Shown: in pieces, positions 49,037 to 58,983 of the stretch
How the letters are laid out: each line of letters opens with the position of its first letter
Numbering within the stretch: position 1 is the stretch's first letter
NCBI GenBank assembly: GCA_028288995.1
Contig: JAQGHF010000003.1
Span: forward strand, 124,001 to 188,000
Reading direction: 5' to 3'
DNA: 64,000 nt
Source: Candidatus Saccharimonadota bacterium
GTDB lineage: Bacteria; Patescibacteriota; Saccharimonadia; Saccharimonadales; Saccharimonadaceae
Program-made: the position numbers and the translations under genes
Notes under the pieces: model-generated
Database searches by the model: none
Told to the model about the DNA's origin: nothing
What the model saw: only the letters and a program-made list of their open reading frames with translations

Positions 49037-50923
49037 TTACGCTTTTGTGCCTATATTCTTAATGAATCGAATATTACCGATAGTTGGCGTGTATTTATAG
49101 AAAACCCTAGCTTTACCATCTTGGTTCTTAAAGACTTTAATGTGGTGAATTGCTTCCGGGAATCGTTCTTTCTCGATCTCACCGGTACCGATAAAGCCCC
49201 TTGCCCTGATAATTTGCTCAGTATCCGCACTAGAATAATTGTCACCTAATAGCGTGGTCTTATGGATAGCTATTGAATTAGATCCGAATGGACTAAATTG
49301 TTCAATAAACTGTAGGACATACTCGGGTAAACTATTATCACCGACAACACGCGCTATATCACGAAGCTTAGACATACTAGCACCCGTGCCTTCAATAACA
49401 TCATCAACGTCTGTTGTGTAATCAAACATACTCCAGCTCATTTCACCACTATCGAGAGCAACAGTAGCCTTATCTATACTGTTTGATGCCGCAGCTGAAA
49501 CGCGTCGATCCTCGAGCCATATAGGACTACCCTTTCCCGCCCTAATAAAGCTGAGTGAAAGTTTGTGAAATACAAAACACTTTTGCCAATCAAAATATAA
49601 GTGCTCTGGGATATGAAGCTCAAAGTACTTCAAGTAATCACCTCGATTTCCAAACATCCTAGCTCTCTGGATATATGTATCTTGCTGAAGTTTGTGCTTA
49701 ACGTCTCTAGTGAAAAACATAGACAGTAAGTTATCGAAGGTTATACCACGCGACACAATATTTCCGCCGATCGCTATAGTGAATAGCGTAGAAGGTTCCG
49801 TTGCACGTCCATAATCTACAGTCTTTTTATCAGCGTTACTGTTCATTACGATAATATCGTTTTGATCAATATGGCCTATGATATACTTCGTTATTTCTTC
49901 TTCACTACCTGCATAGTTCTTTGCGGCAATATCGTATATCTGTTTCACGTAACTTTCAAAGTTATTGTGCTCAGTATCTCTCAAAACACTAAACATTTTA
50001 ACGACTTGCTTATAGTCCTGTTCGTGTGCAACCTTAATACCACTAGTATGGATCAACATACTGTAATTTTCAGGCTTATCATTAATATAAAGATTTAGAT
50101 ATGCAACATTCACCAGAAAACCGAAAAATGCATTTCTTAAATACTTTGGGTCATCACCCTCATCGGGCATAAGCGCTAGCTTATATTCCAAGTCACTTAA
50201 CCCCATGTCAGTTGTAGGAAAGAATACGTCTTGTCCTTTGTACTTAGGATGAGGCGGGAAATCGATCCACTTCTCGTTATCATTACCAAAAGTATTGTTA
50301 AGATCCAGCCTTGCGGGTGTAGCCGTTACGCCAATGTAGATACCTTCCTTGCCGAGCAACTTTCCTACAAGTTCATTAATTTTTGTTTTCTCGTCATTTG
50401 GCTTATTAACCTTGGCGTTTGGTGTTGCATAATCAGCCTCGTCGTCAATAATAAGCTTATCTTTAACATTGTCGATTTTAGCCAGAAGCTTTTTTAGATC
50501 TCCTGAATTCTTTTTACAAAATATAATCCACTTACTGTTACCGATTTTCACAGCGGGGTCTAAAATATCACTGAACTTCTTCGGAGCAGGATCAAGCCCT
50601 GACCTAAGAAATCGAGAAAGGTTTTGTTCGAGTAGCTGTACATTATCATTCAGGAGAAGAATGATGATTTTATGTCCCTCATCAAGTAGCCTTGCAGTTA
50701 AGGCAATCATCATACCAGTTTTCCCACTTTGTGGCTCACCATATATAACAAAAGATTGTGTTTGATGAGTGTGGATATTTTCAACAGCACCTTCTACGGC
50801 CTGCTTGATACTATCTGTATACATGCCCTGATCTTGTAACTCTTTGATACGTTTCTCGTATCGCGTTCCCCGGTCTAACAAAGCTTCGTCCTTGAAGTCT
50901 TCGATATTAAAACCGGTTGTCAT
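49037..50923 (-). CDS. Z1-domain-like P-loop ATPase (restriction-associated)
   Basis: FVIYGEPQSGKTGMMIALTARLL P-loop, LIIDDEADYATPN Walker B, IGVTATPARL, IAIGGNIVSRGITFDNLL, YIQRARMFGNRGDY. Confidence 0.8.
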   Translation of the reverse strand: MTTGFNIEDFKDEALLDRGTRYEKRIKELQDQGMYTDSIKQAVEGAVENIHTHQTQSFVIYGEPQSGKTGMMIALTARLLDEGHKIIILLLNDNVQLLEQNLSRFLRSGLDPAPKKFSDILDPAVKIGNSKWIIFCKKNSGDLKKLLAKIDNVKDKLIIDDEADYATPNAKVNKPNDEKTKINELVGKLLGKEGIYIGVTATPARLDLNNTFGNDNEKWIDFPPHPKYKGQDVFFPTTDMGLSDLEYKLALMPDEGDDPKYLRNAFFGFLVNVAYLNLYINDKPENYSMLIHTSGIKVAHEQDYKQVVKMFSVLRDTEHNNFESYVKQIYDIAAKNYAGSEEEITKYIIGHIDQNDIIVMNSNADKKTVDYGRATEPSTLFTIAIGGNIVSRGITFDNLLSMFFTRDVKHKLQQDTYIQRARMFGNRGDYLKYFELHIPEHLYFDWQKCFVFHKLSLSFIRAGKGSPIWLEDRRVSAAASNSIDKATVALDSGEMSWSMFDYTTDVDDVIEGTGASMSKLRDIARVVGDNSLPEYVLQFIEQFSPFGSNSIAIHKTTLLGDNYSSADTEQIIRARGFIGTGEIEKERFPEAIHHIKVFKNQDGKARVFYKYTPTIGNIRFIKNIGTKA

Positions 50924-52246
50924 TTAGATAGGCTTTCTCATAATAATTACGTATTCGTATTCATAGACTCTATGTCTATTTGGGTTCTTTAGTCCCGTAA
51001 ACTTTCCTGTACTAGAATCTCTCCAGGGCGCAATGACCTTACTCGAGATGTCTCTTTTGATGAAATCAACTGTTTCGAATCCTGCTTTAAGCATTTGCTC
51101 AACAGCAACCTCTGCATTTGTAATATTAACACCTTTTAGTGCGGTATTGCCAATTATTACGCCCGCTGTTCCTCCATCTTTCAAGCCTTTATACATTCGG
51201 TTGAAGACTTTCTTCATATCGATAAAATAATTAGCCACATCCCGAGCGAGTGATTTATTGATTTGCATCAAATCACCAACGATCTTTTCGGCAATCTCGC
51301 TATTCAAATCACCGATCTTTTTAGGTTTAGAACTAGTACCTATGAAGTCTCTTCTAAAATCAATAAACTCTTTAGTGAATTTATTATGCCAACTCTTGAA
51401 CTGACTTGAGTCACTACCAAACCAGAGCAAAGAGAGTTGGTGAAGATCAGCGTACTCATATGAGGTAACGTAAGGTGGCGAGGTAACAATCAGGTCAATA
51501 GTACCATCTTCAACTGGCCACTTCTTTGTAGAATCCGCTTGGTAAACTTTCGAGATATTGTTTATATTACCTGCTTGGTTTAAGGTTTCGTAGAAGAGCT
51601 CATTTTTTCTGATCATCTGCTTTAAATGCCTATTAATAGAGAGAAAAGGATCACTAATTTTCTTATTTTTATCAATAGTCGGTTTAATACTCTTCATCAG
51701 CCATCTTGATGAGTTCTTCAGGTTATGAGAGAAGGCACAAAGGTAAAAACGTTTTGCGTCTGAGCTGGTGATTGAACTAATAGCTCCGTAGATTCGATCA
51801 AGCTTTCCTAAAGTCTCATCATCAAACCAGTAATGAAGCCTGTCGTTGTGAGTAATAGTCTCTTTAAAATCAATGTTCTCGTATGCATCTAAAAATTGTT
51901 GATGAGATTTTTCTAGAATCTCAGGGTCAACGGGCGTTATCTTTGTTTGCGTAATCAACTTGGCAATAGGATTAATGTCAAAACCAATACCGCGTCTGCC
52001 ATTAAGCTTTGACTCCACAAGTGTCGTACCGCAGCCCCCGAATGGATCAACGACTAGGTCACCTTCAACTGTATATTGCTGAATTAACTTATCAACAAGT
52101 TGAGGTATGAACTTAGCGGGGTAACGATGATAGCTATGCGTTAAGGTCGATGTATTCGCCCTGCTCTCGTCGCTAAAAGACCATTCGTCACTTGCGACCA
52201 ATTTACTAAAATCCGGTGAAACATTCTTCATACTAACCATACCCAC
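50924..52246 (-). CDS. DNA methyltransferase (TSPPY, N4/N6 amino type)
   Basis: VDPFGGCGTTLVESKLNGRRGIGFDINP (SAM motif) and IDLIVTSPPYVTSYEYADLH (catalytic motif). Confidence 0.85.
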   Translation of the reverse strand: MGMVSMKNVSPDFSKLVASDEWSFSDESRANTSTLTHSYHRYPAKFIPQLVDKLIQQYTVEGDLVVDPFGGCGTTLVESKLNGRRGIGFDINPIAKLITQTKITPVDPEILEKSHQQFLDAYENIDFKETITHNDRLHYWFDDETLGKLDRIYGAISSITSSDAKRFYLCAFSHNLKNSSRWLMKSIKPTIDKNKKISDPFLSINRHLKQMIRKNELFYETLNQAGNINNISKVYQADSTKKWPVEDGTIDLIVTSPPYVTSYEYADLHQLSLLWFGSDSSQFKSWHNKFTKEFIDFRRDFIGTSSKPKKIGDLNSEIAEKIVGDLMQINKSLARDVANYFIDMKKVFNRMYKGLKDGGTAGVIIGNTALKGVNITNAEVAVEQMLKAGFETVDFIKRDISSKVIAPWRDSSTGKFTGLKNPNRHRVYEYEYVIIMRKPI

Positions 52247-52484
52247 GATAGCCGTAGTTTAGCATGATTTATATCTTGTATCCTACGGTTTTGACGACAT
52301 ATCATAAGCATTGTATGTCTCACCGGATATAAACCGTAGTTGTAATAATTGCTACGTATCCTGTACGTCAGGTTTCTCGATCAACTTAGCTCTTTTAGAA
52401 CAAAGTTCTTCTATGATTTCCTTGCAATAAGCCTCATCATCTAGCCCCAGTGATTGGTACTCTCAGAGGCTTCTTGTTCATCCC

Positions 52485-52502
52485 GGCTCCGACGGCTGGA
52501 CT
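52485..52502. repeat. 18-bp exact copy of the tRNA-Asn 3' end
   Basis: GGCTCCGACGGCTGGACT, identical to 52664..52681. Confidence 0.8.
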
Positions 52503-52622
52503 ATCCAGATATAACATCGTCACGTTCAGAAAAGTAAACTTTCCCGCCCTGCTCCTCGTTATCGAACCGTAACCAAGCATCGCTTCGCGCTGCGGTTGCT
52601 GGTCGGGACTAGCGTGGGGAAA

Positions 52623-52668
52623 TAGAAAAAGCCCCAGACCATAAGGTCTAAGGCTTTTTCTATGGCTC
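52623..52668. repeat. Direct repeat, tRNA-proximal copy (putative att site/terminator)
   Basis: TAGAAAAAGCCCCAGACCATAAGGTCTAAGGCTTTTTCTATGGCTC; includes the last bases of the tRNA. Confidence 0.75.
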
Positions 52669-52737
52669 CGACGGCTGGACTCGAACCAGCAACCTCGAAG
52701 TTAACAGCTTCTTGCTCCACCATTGAGCTACGTCGGA
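52663..52737 (-). tRNA. tRNA-Asn(GTT), CCA encoded
   Basis: TCCGACG...CGTCGGA acceptor stem, CTGTTAA anticodon loop, GGTTCGAGTCC T-arm, terminal GCCA. Confidence 0.9.
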
Positions 52738-52791
52738 ATACAAAGGGTATTATACCTTTACCCCTGTCTGATAGTCAATATGGCGAGAGGA

Positions 52792-53217
52792 CTATCTTAG
52801 TTTTACGAGTTTCGCCTTGGACGCCTCGTGGGCACCATCAAGACCAAGGATTTTCAGTGCGCCGATCAACACATACAGCTCATCTAAGGTCATTTGATTT
52901 GGTGAGTGGTGATACAAGTTAAACCTATCGTTAATCGCATCAACCAGCCACTTCTCTTTGGCGGGGCTGACAGATTTTGAACTCGCAGCAGTTATTGCAT
53001 TGGTCGTCACCACTTCTAACGAACGAGCCGAATTATCTGTTTTACGAAGGAATCCTTTTTGAATAAGTCCATCAATATGAATCGCCACCGTAGAAACAGA
53101 TTTATAGCCAATCGCATTCATAATTTCACGGTAACTAGGACCGTAGCCATGCTCTTGAATAAACGCGTCGACGTAATCAAGCAGCTCTTTTTGTCGCTTT
53201 GTTGATCGTTCTGCCAT
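52792..53217 (-). CDS. LexA-like DNA-binding domain protein without S24 peptidase domain
   Basis: RQKELLDYVDAFIQEHGYGPSYREIMNAIGYKSVSTVAIHIDGLIQKGFLRKTDNSARSLEV; no recognisable Ser/Lys autoprotease region. Confidence 0.75.
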   Translation of the reverse strand: MAERSTKRQKELLDYVDAFIQEHGYGPSYREIMNAIGYKSVSTVAIHIDGLIQKGFLRKTDNSARSLEVVTTNAITAASSKSVSPAKEKWLVDAINDRFNLYHHSPNQMTLDELYVLIGALKILGLDGAHEASKAKLVKLR

Positions 53218-54523
53218 TGCTATCCTTTCCGCTCATTGGATTAAGGGCTACCGCAGCGAGTCCCCACCATATAATTGCTACTGTATCATCAACCCAAACT
53301 GGGAGCAAAAGACCGATCAGAATAAGCCCAATACCACTCGCGAATACACTTAACGCCAACCAATCAGCTCGTCGTCGCCACAGTCCACGTTGTACCAAGA
53401 AAGTGATGTAGACGAATAAGATTAAACCAAGCCAACCAGCTTCATGCGCGATAAACAGGAATTGATTCTCGACAATTAACGGCTGCGTACCGTATAACGA
53501 TGCCGATCCGGTACTTCCAATTCCTCCACCAAGTGGTTGGAGCACCATGCGATCAACACCTTCTTGCAAAGATTCGACATGCCCTTGGTTCGAGTTCACC
53601 GAAGCACCAGTTGAAGCATTTTGGTGGAGCAATACATTAGAGACAAAGTTTGTGTCACGACCGGCAATTAGTGCACCGGCTGCAGCAAAAATAATAATCA
53701 TTAAAATGATCCAGAACTTACGTGATACCTTGCGACCAACTGTCGCCAACACAATAATGCCGATTGCGGCAACTGCGGCAAATACTGCACTCCGCGAATA
53801 GCTTGCCCACAGTGCCACAAAACTTCCGATAACAATCACGCTCATCGCAAGCCTTTGACGCTGTGGTTTAGTTTGTTTTAGTCGAAGCCATGCGGCAAAT
53901 ACAAGTGCAAGGACGATACCCGCATACGCGCCAAGCGGATTTGGACCACGAAGCGTGCTATTAATACGAATATACTGCGGATTCTGATCTACTGTCAGGT
54001 ATGGAGCAATCGTCGAAGTGTTATAGCCGATGTATTTTAAAATGTCGTGCGGCAATACAAACACCTGTAGCAATGCAAACGCGGCCACAATGAACGCTCC
54101 CACAAAGAACGTCGTCATGAATGGTCGACGAAGTGTCGGAAAGAGGTAGATCGCCACATAGACAAGCACGAAGAAAATAAGATACCGAAGGTCAATGAAC
54201 AATCCTGCAATTACAGCCGTTAAGCCCTGCGGGAAAACCAGGAGGAGGAGCAGGTGAAGCAACCCATATCCCGCAATCACCAGAATCAAAGGCGATTTTA
54301 ACACTTTCCACTCTTTCTTCTGATACAAAATGACCAACATCAAAAGTCCCGCCAGTAGCATCAAAACTTCTTTCCAAGATTTAATTAACACGTCAGCGGA
54401 GGGGAAAAGTGTACCAAGTCCGACACTTAACGGTGCATGAAGAATGATTCCGCCAAAAATAACCAACAATATACCAACAAACAATTTGTCGAGTACGGTG
54501 AGTTTCGAAGGCTTTACTACCAT
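53177..54523 (-). CDS. O-antigen ligase/polymerase-like membrane protein
   Basis: Multi-TM; RGPNPLGAYAGIVL, YSRSAVFA, loop QPLGGGIGSTGSAS. Confidence 0.75.
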   Translation of the reverse strand: MVVKPSKLTVLDKLFVGILLVIFGGIILHAPLSVGLGTLFPSADVLIKSWKEVLMLLAGLLMLVILYQKKEWKVLKSPLILVIAGYGLLHLLLLLVFPQGLTAVIAGLFIDLRYLIFFVLVYVAIYLFPTLRRPFMTTFFVGAFIVAAFALLQVFVLPHDILKYIGYNTSTIAPYLTVDQNPQYIRINSTLRGPNPLGAYAGIVLALVFAAWLRLKQTKPQRQRLAMSVIVIGSFVALWASYSRSAVFAAVAAIGIIVLATVGRKVSRKFWIILMIIIFAAAGALIAGRDTNFVSNVLLHQNASTGASVNSNQGHVESLQEGVDRMVLQPLGGGIGSTGSASLYGTQPLIVENQFLFIAHEAGWLGLILFVYITFLVQRGLWRRRADWLALSVFASGIGLILIGLLLPVWVDDTVAIIWWGLAAVALNPMSGKDSNGRTINKATKRAA

Positions 54524-54570
54524 AGAGTACCTCTTAGTGTACCGTAAAGAATGCTATAATAGCAGCACTT

Positions 54571-56007
54571 ATGTCACGCCGAAACAGCAAGCTCTATAGC
54601 TTTATCCTGATTCTCATCGATGCACTCGTCTTGATCACTACTTTTGTGTTAGCATACGTTGCCCGCGTCCGATACGATCCTCGACCACTACTTCACAATA
54701 TATATGCCTTCGATTACCTGTTCGCCTTCCTGCTAATTGTTCCGTTTTGGATCTTTATTTTTGCTATCCTTGGACTCTATCAACCTCGCACCTACAATCG
54801 ACGACTTGTCGAATGGGCGAAGATCGCCATAGGATCATTTATTGGTATACTCCTGGTCATTGGCTGGGAATACGTGAGTGACAAAACAATCTTCCCTGCT
54901 CGTCTTGTCGCTTTGTACGCGCTTATCGGTGCATTCGTCCTGATCGTCGTCGAACGAGAGCTCCTTCGTCTTATTCGAACCCTCATGTTCCGTTACGGAC
55001 GTGGCACAAAACGAGTCCTCCTGATCGGTTCATCTTCAGCAACAAGTGACATTGCGAAAAGTATTGCCGATACCGCACGCAGCGGCTATGAAGTTGTCGC
55101 CTTTGCTGGTCCAAAAAAGAATCTTCCTGAAGACTTCACTGCACATCACTATTCTTACGTCGAAGAAGCCTTAAAAGATCTCGAACTCAACGAGATTACC
55201 GCTATTATCCAAACCGACCTCTACGAAAATGCCGAGCGTAACCAAAAGATTCTTTCGATGGCTCAGGAAGCACATATCGATTACAGCTTTATTCCAGGTG
55301 AAGCAGAATTCTATTCTGGCAAAAATACTGTCGACGTCTTCCTGGGCTATCCAATGATTAGCGTCTATCAGACTCCGCTTGTTGGTTGGGGAGCGATTGT
55401 GAAGCGAATCTTTGATTTCATCATGAGCGTACTGCTTATCATTGTTGCGTCACCATTCCTCCTCATTTTTATCATCATCAAAAAAATCGTCGACCGTGGT
55501 CCAGTCTTTTATATCAGCCAACGCCTCAGTCGTTTCTCTGAACCAATTGGGCTTATTAAATTTCGCAGCATGGGCGCCCAGTACGGTGGAAAAGACGCTG
55601 CCGATGAATTCCGTGAAATGGGTCGTGAAGACCTCGCAAAAGAATATGAAAAGTACCGCAAAGTCGAAAACGATCCACGTATTACTCCATTTGGTCGCTG
55701 GCTCCGGGCAACTTCGATTGATGAACTTCCTCAAGTATTCAATGTACTAAAAGGTGACCTCAGCCTCGTTGGACCCCGACCAATTCTGCCCCAGGAAACA
55801 AAGTTAGCACATGGACGAACAGCGCTTCTGCATAGCGTAAAATCTGGTGTCACAGGGCTATGGCAAGTCTCTGGACGAAGCGAACTAGACTTCGATGAGC
55901 GTATTGAGCTTGAACTGTTTTATGCACAAAACTGGACCTTCTGGCTCGATCTCAAGATCCTATTCAAGACCGTCCTTGTTGTCCTTCGTGGCCGCGGAGC
56001 AAAATAG
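54571..56007 (+). CDS. Polyprenyl glycosylphosphotransferase (WbaP/WcaJ-like)
   Basis: KRIFDFIMSVLLIIVASPFLL, KFRSMG, ATSIDELPQVFNVLKGDLSLVGPRP, SGVTGLWQVSGRSELDFDERIELE. Confidence 0.9.
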   Translation: MSRRNSKLYSFILILIDALVLITTFVLAYVARVRYDPRPLLHNIYAFDYLFAFLLIVPFWIFIFAILGLYQPRTYNRRLVEWAKIAIGSFIGILLVIGWEYVSDKTIFPARLVALYALIGAFVLIVVERELLRLIRTLMFRYGRGTKRVLLIGSSSATSDIAKSIADTARSGYEVVAFAGPKKNLPEDFTAHHYSYVEEALKDLELNEITAIIQTDLYENAERNQKILSMAQEAHIDYSFIPGEAEFYSGKNTVDVFLGYPMISVYQTPLVGWGAIVKRIFDFIMSVLLIIVASPFLLIFIIIKKIVDRGPVFYISQRLSRFSEPIGLIKFRSMGAQYGGKDAADEFREMGREDLAKEYEKYRKVENDPRITPFGRWLRATSIDELPQVFNVLKGDLSLVGPRPILPQETKLAHGRTALLHSVKSGVTGLWQVSGRSELDFDERIELELFYAQNWTFWLDLKILFKTVLVVLRGRGAK

Positions 56008-57134
56008 TGGCTGCGCCTAAGATTGCCCCAAAGATAGCTATCGTTCATGACTGGCTGACCGTTTCCGGTGGTGCCGAAGTGGTCATCGCCGAACTCCACA
56101 AACTTTTTCCAAAAGCCCCTATTTACACATCCGTCTATAACCCTGCTGCATTCGCAGGACTAAAAGGTGTCGATATTCGTACGACCTATTTGCAGGAGAA
56201 GTTGCCAGCGAAACTTCGCTACAAACACGTCCTATGGCCAACGCTTCGTGCGAAAGCCTTTCGTCAATTAGATCTCTCTGAATTCGACGTTATTATTAGT
56301 AGCTCCAGCGCCGAGGCAAAAGCTGTCCGTAAAACTCGTCCAGACCAAGTACACATTGCCTACATCCACACGCCAATTCGCTACTATTGGAGCCACTACG
56401 AGGAATTCCGTAAAGAATTTAAGTTCGGAGCATTCACGCCATTCATCCGTCCAGTCATCCCTTATTTCGTCAAACGAATGCGCAAACTTGATCTCGAATC
56501 AATCAAAGGTATTGATGTTTTAATCGCCAACTCTGAAGTCACGAAAGAGCGCATCAAAAAATATTACAAACGATCCTCAACCGTCATCCACCCCCCTGTT
56601 GACGTCGAAAGATTCACTCCGCCACCAAAAGGCGAACGAAGCGGCTATGTCTTGTGGGGCAGACATGTCCCTTACAAGCGTTTTGACCTTGCTGTCGAAG
56701 CTGCGAATCAATTAGGCGCGCAGTTAACCATCATTGGATCTGGACCTGATACAAACCGGTTAAAGAAGCTTACAGGACCAACCGTAAAGTTTGCTGGACA
56801 TGTCAGTGATAAAGAATTGGTTCGCCTCGCGCAATCCGCCAAAGGGTTCTTGTTTCCTAATGAAGAAGACTTCGGTATTTCTGCCGTTGAAGCTTTGGCT
56901 GCTGGGACACCTGTCATTGCGTATGCAAAAGGTGGCGCCCTGGATATTGTTCAAGAGGGCGAGACCGGCGTGTTATTCAAAGACCAGACTGTCGAGAGTC
57001 TCGTTGCTGCGATGAAGCGATTCGAAACTTTGTCTTTCCTGCCCGCGACGCTTCACCGAAAGGCAAAGCGGTTTAATAAAGGGCTTTTTGATACAAAGAT
57101 TTTAAAGATCGTTCAAGATTCAACGCAGAACTAG
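56007..57134 (+). CDS. GT4-family glycosyltransferase
   Basis: IVHDWLTVSGGAEVVIAEL, HTPIRYYWSHYEEF, FPNEEDFGISAVEALAAGTPVIAYAKGGALD; GTG start overlaps upstream TAG. Confidence 0.85.
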   Translation: MAAPKIAPKIAIVHDWLTVSGGAEVVIAELHKLFPKAPIYTSVYNPAAFAGLKGVDIRTTYLQEKLPAKLRYKHVLWPTLRAKAFRQLDLSEFDVIISSSSAEAKAVRKTRPDQVHIAYIHTPIRYYWSHYEEFRKEFKFGAFTPFIRPVIPYFVKRMRKLDLESIKGIDVLIANSEVTKERIKKYYKRSSTVIHPPVDVERFTPPPKGERSGYVLWGRHVPYKRFDLAVEAANQLGAQLTIIGSGPDTNRLKKLTGPTVKFAGHVSDKELVRLAQSAKGFLFPNEEDFGISAVEALAAGTPVIAYAKGGALDIVQEGETGVLFKDQTVESLVAAMKRFETLSFLPATLHRKAKRFNKGLFDTKILKIVQDSTQN

Positions 57135-58933
57135 AGTCCGCCATAGCCTGAGCCATAACCTATGTAACTCGTGCCCTTATGATAGTCAGTTATCTTTAAC
57201 GATGTCGTCATTGCCCCGTCGACTGATGCAATGTATAGCTCACTATTATTCTTTGAAAGCAGAATATACTGGTCACTGTCCCCGTACCATCCGTACGGTG
57301 TGTAGTCAGAAAGATTGGCGATATTTTGTGCATTTTTACCGTTTTCGTCGCCAATAAATAGTGTGTTTTTGCCATCTCGTGGTTCGTACCACAGTGTCTT
57401 CTTGCCACTTGGTGATACCAGGAAGGTTGTGTATGCCTCATTGAATTTAGCATCGCTGGTATCACTGACCATCTTTACCGTCCCGCCTTCATACTCGTAA
57501 AATACAGAGGGATCATTCCCTGTCGTCGTTACTCGTAGATAGAGAGCCGTCGGCTCATAAAGTTTTAACGAGACCGAAAGATTTACCGCAAAACTCTTTA
57601 CCGTCCTTTTGGTGCCACCGTTTGGATCTGCAGAGATAAGCAGGGTTGTCTTGTCTTCACCCAAGTTATTGTAATAGCCATACGACCATGACTTGGCGTA
57701 GACGACTTCATTCCCAAGAATATAGACATTACTGAAACTCTGATACTGAGCGTCATACGTACTTGTTCCGCTACCACTCGTTTCGTCAATCGTTGTAATC
57801 TTACGAGTATCAGCATTAAAGCTCTTTATGGCTTGTCGCTTATCATCCCAATAGTTGCCTGCATTGCGGTAAACGATGTAAACAAAGTTATGACCAGACC
57901 ACCCAATAGAACTGAACGTTGCATTACCTTGATCAATGATCGTAAAATCGCCCTTTGTGCCATCAACCAGATAAAGTCCCTGTTGATCATTTTCACGAGT
58001 TGTAAGCAACGCAGCGTACTTCCAGTCGCGCGCTGCGAGAAGTGAAGTCGTATTGTTATCTTCCTGTCCGGTTCCTGCAGCGAACACAACAGGATTTGTA
58101 CCATCTAGATTAGACTTCATGACATTAATCGTGCCTGTTGCTTTGCTAAGGTAAAAGATAGTGCCATATGGCGTCAGCATGTAGGTATTTACCGCACCGT
58201 CAGTTACCATAACCTTTACGTCCTGTGAGTTGTAGCCAGACTTTGTCAGCGTTGCATCTTGGAGCTCATTCTTAGGTGACAGAATAAGGTCTGTCTTTCC
58301 GTCAGCGTTGGTCGTCGCTTTTGTTTGACTGGATGAGATCACAGCGTCCTCGAGTGGCTTGCCGGTGATCTTATCAACAATGTTAATGGCGACCCGTCGT
58401 CCAGTTGCAACCACTTCATAGGTTGGTGACTCGGGGTTAGCGAGAACAGGAATAGTATATGAGTGATCATACGTCTGGTAGTACTGCTTCGTTACTTCCA
58501 CACCAGGCTGACCGACCGACACAGTATCAAACTTCACCACGCCGTTCTTATCTGTTTGCTTCGAAGTGGAACCGATCTTAACCAATGCATTGCTCACCGG
58601 TTTCTTTGACTTTGAATCAACGACAGTTATAGTAACCTCTTTCTTCACAACCAATCCCAGTAAGCCATAACGCGTAAATGGAATAGCAAACAAGATGACG
58701 AAGATCAAGATAACCGCAATAATAATGGCGATTACTTTTCGCTTTTTTGTTTTTAAAAGATGCGCAAAACCAGATTTCTTTCTAGACTCTGCTTCAGGAA
58801 TTGCAGCAGGCGAACTCCCAGTAATCTCTGCAGGATTTTCTACTTCTTCAGGTACATGCGTCACCTGTTCTTCTACAATTTCCGCCGGAGCTTCTTCGTG
58901 CTTTTCTTCGTCACCGTCAAACTTTATATCCAT
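57131..58933 (-). CDS. Single-TM protein with Ig/carboxypeptidase-regulatory-like repeats and a C-terminal propeller-like region
   Basis: TM VIAIIIAVILIFVILFAIPF; VVDSKSKKPVSNALVKIGS..., IVDKITGKPLEDAVISSS; downstream repeated WYEPRDGKNTLFIGDENGKNAQNI type strands. Confidence 0.6.
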   Translation of the reverse strand: MDIKFDGDEEKHEEAPAEIVEEQVTHVPEEVENPAEITGSSPAAIPEAESRKKSGFAHLLKTKKRKVIAIIIAVILIFVILFAIPFTRYGLLGLVVKKEVTITVVDSKSKKPVSNALVKIGSTSKQTDKNGVVKFDTVSVGQPGVEVTKQYYQTYDHSYTIPVLANPESPTYEVVATGRRVAINIVDKITGKPLEDAVISSSQTKATTNADGKTDLILSPKNELQDATLTKSGYNSQDVKVMVTDGAVNTYMLTPYGTIFYLSKATGTINVMKSNLDGTNPVVFAAGTGQEDNNTTSLLAARDWKYAALLTTRENDQQGLYLVDGTKGDFTIIDQGNATFSSIGWSGHNFVYIVYRNAGNYWDDKRQAIKSFNADTRKITTIDETSGSGTSTYDAQYQSFSNVYILGNEVVYAKSWSYGYYNNLGEDKTTLLISADPNGGTKRTVKSFAVNLSVSLKLYEPTALYLRVTTTGNDPSVFYEYEGGTVKMVSDTSDAKFNEAYTTFLVSPSGKKTLWYEPRDGKNTLFIGDENGKNAQNIANLSDYTPYGWYGDSDQYILLSKNNSELYIASVDGAMTTSLKITDYHKGTSYIGYGSGYGGL

Positions 58934-58983
58934 ATAAAATAATCATAGCATAGGGATAGGGGATTGTGCTTTAGCCTATAAAA

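Noticed and set aside
52662-52922. 86-aa plus-strand ORF (MAPTAGLEPATSKLTASCSTIELRR...)
   Set aside because: Antisense to the tRNA-Asn gene and the lexA-like gene; this peptide is a typical artefact of translating a tRNA complement.
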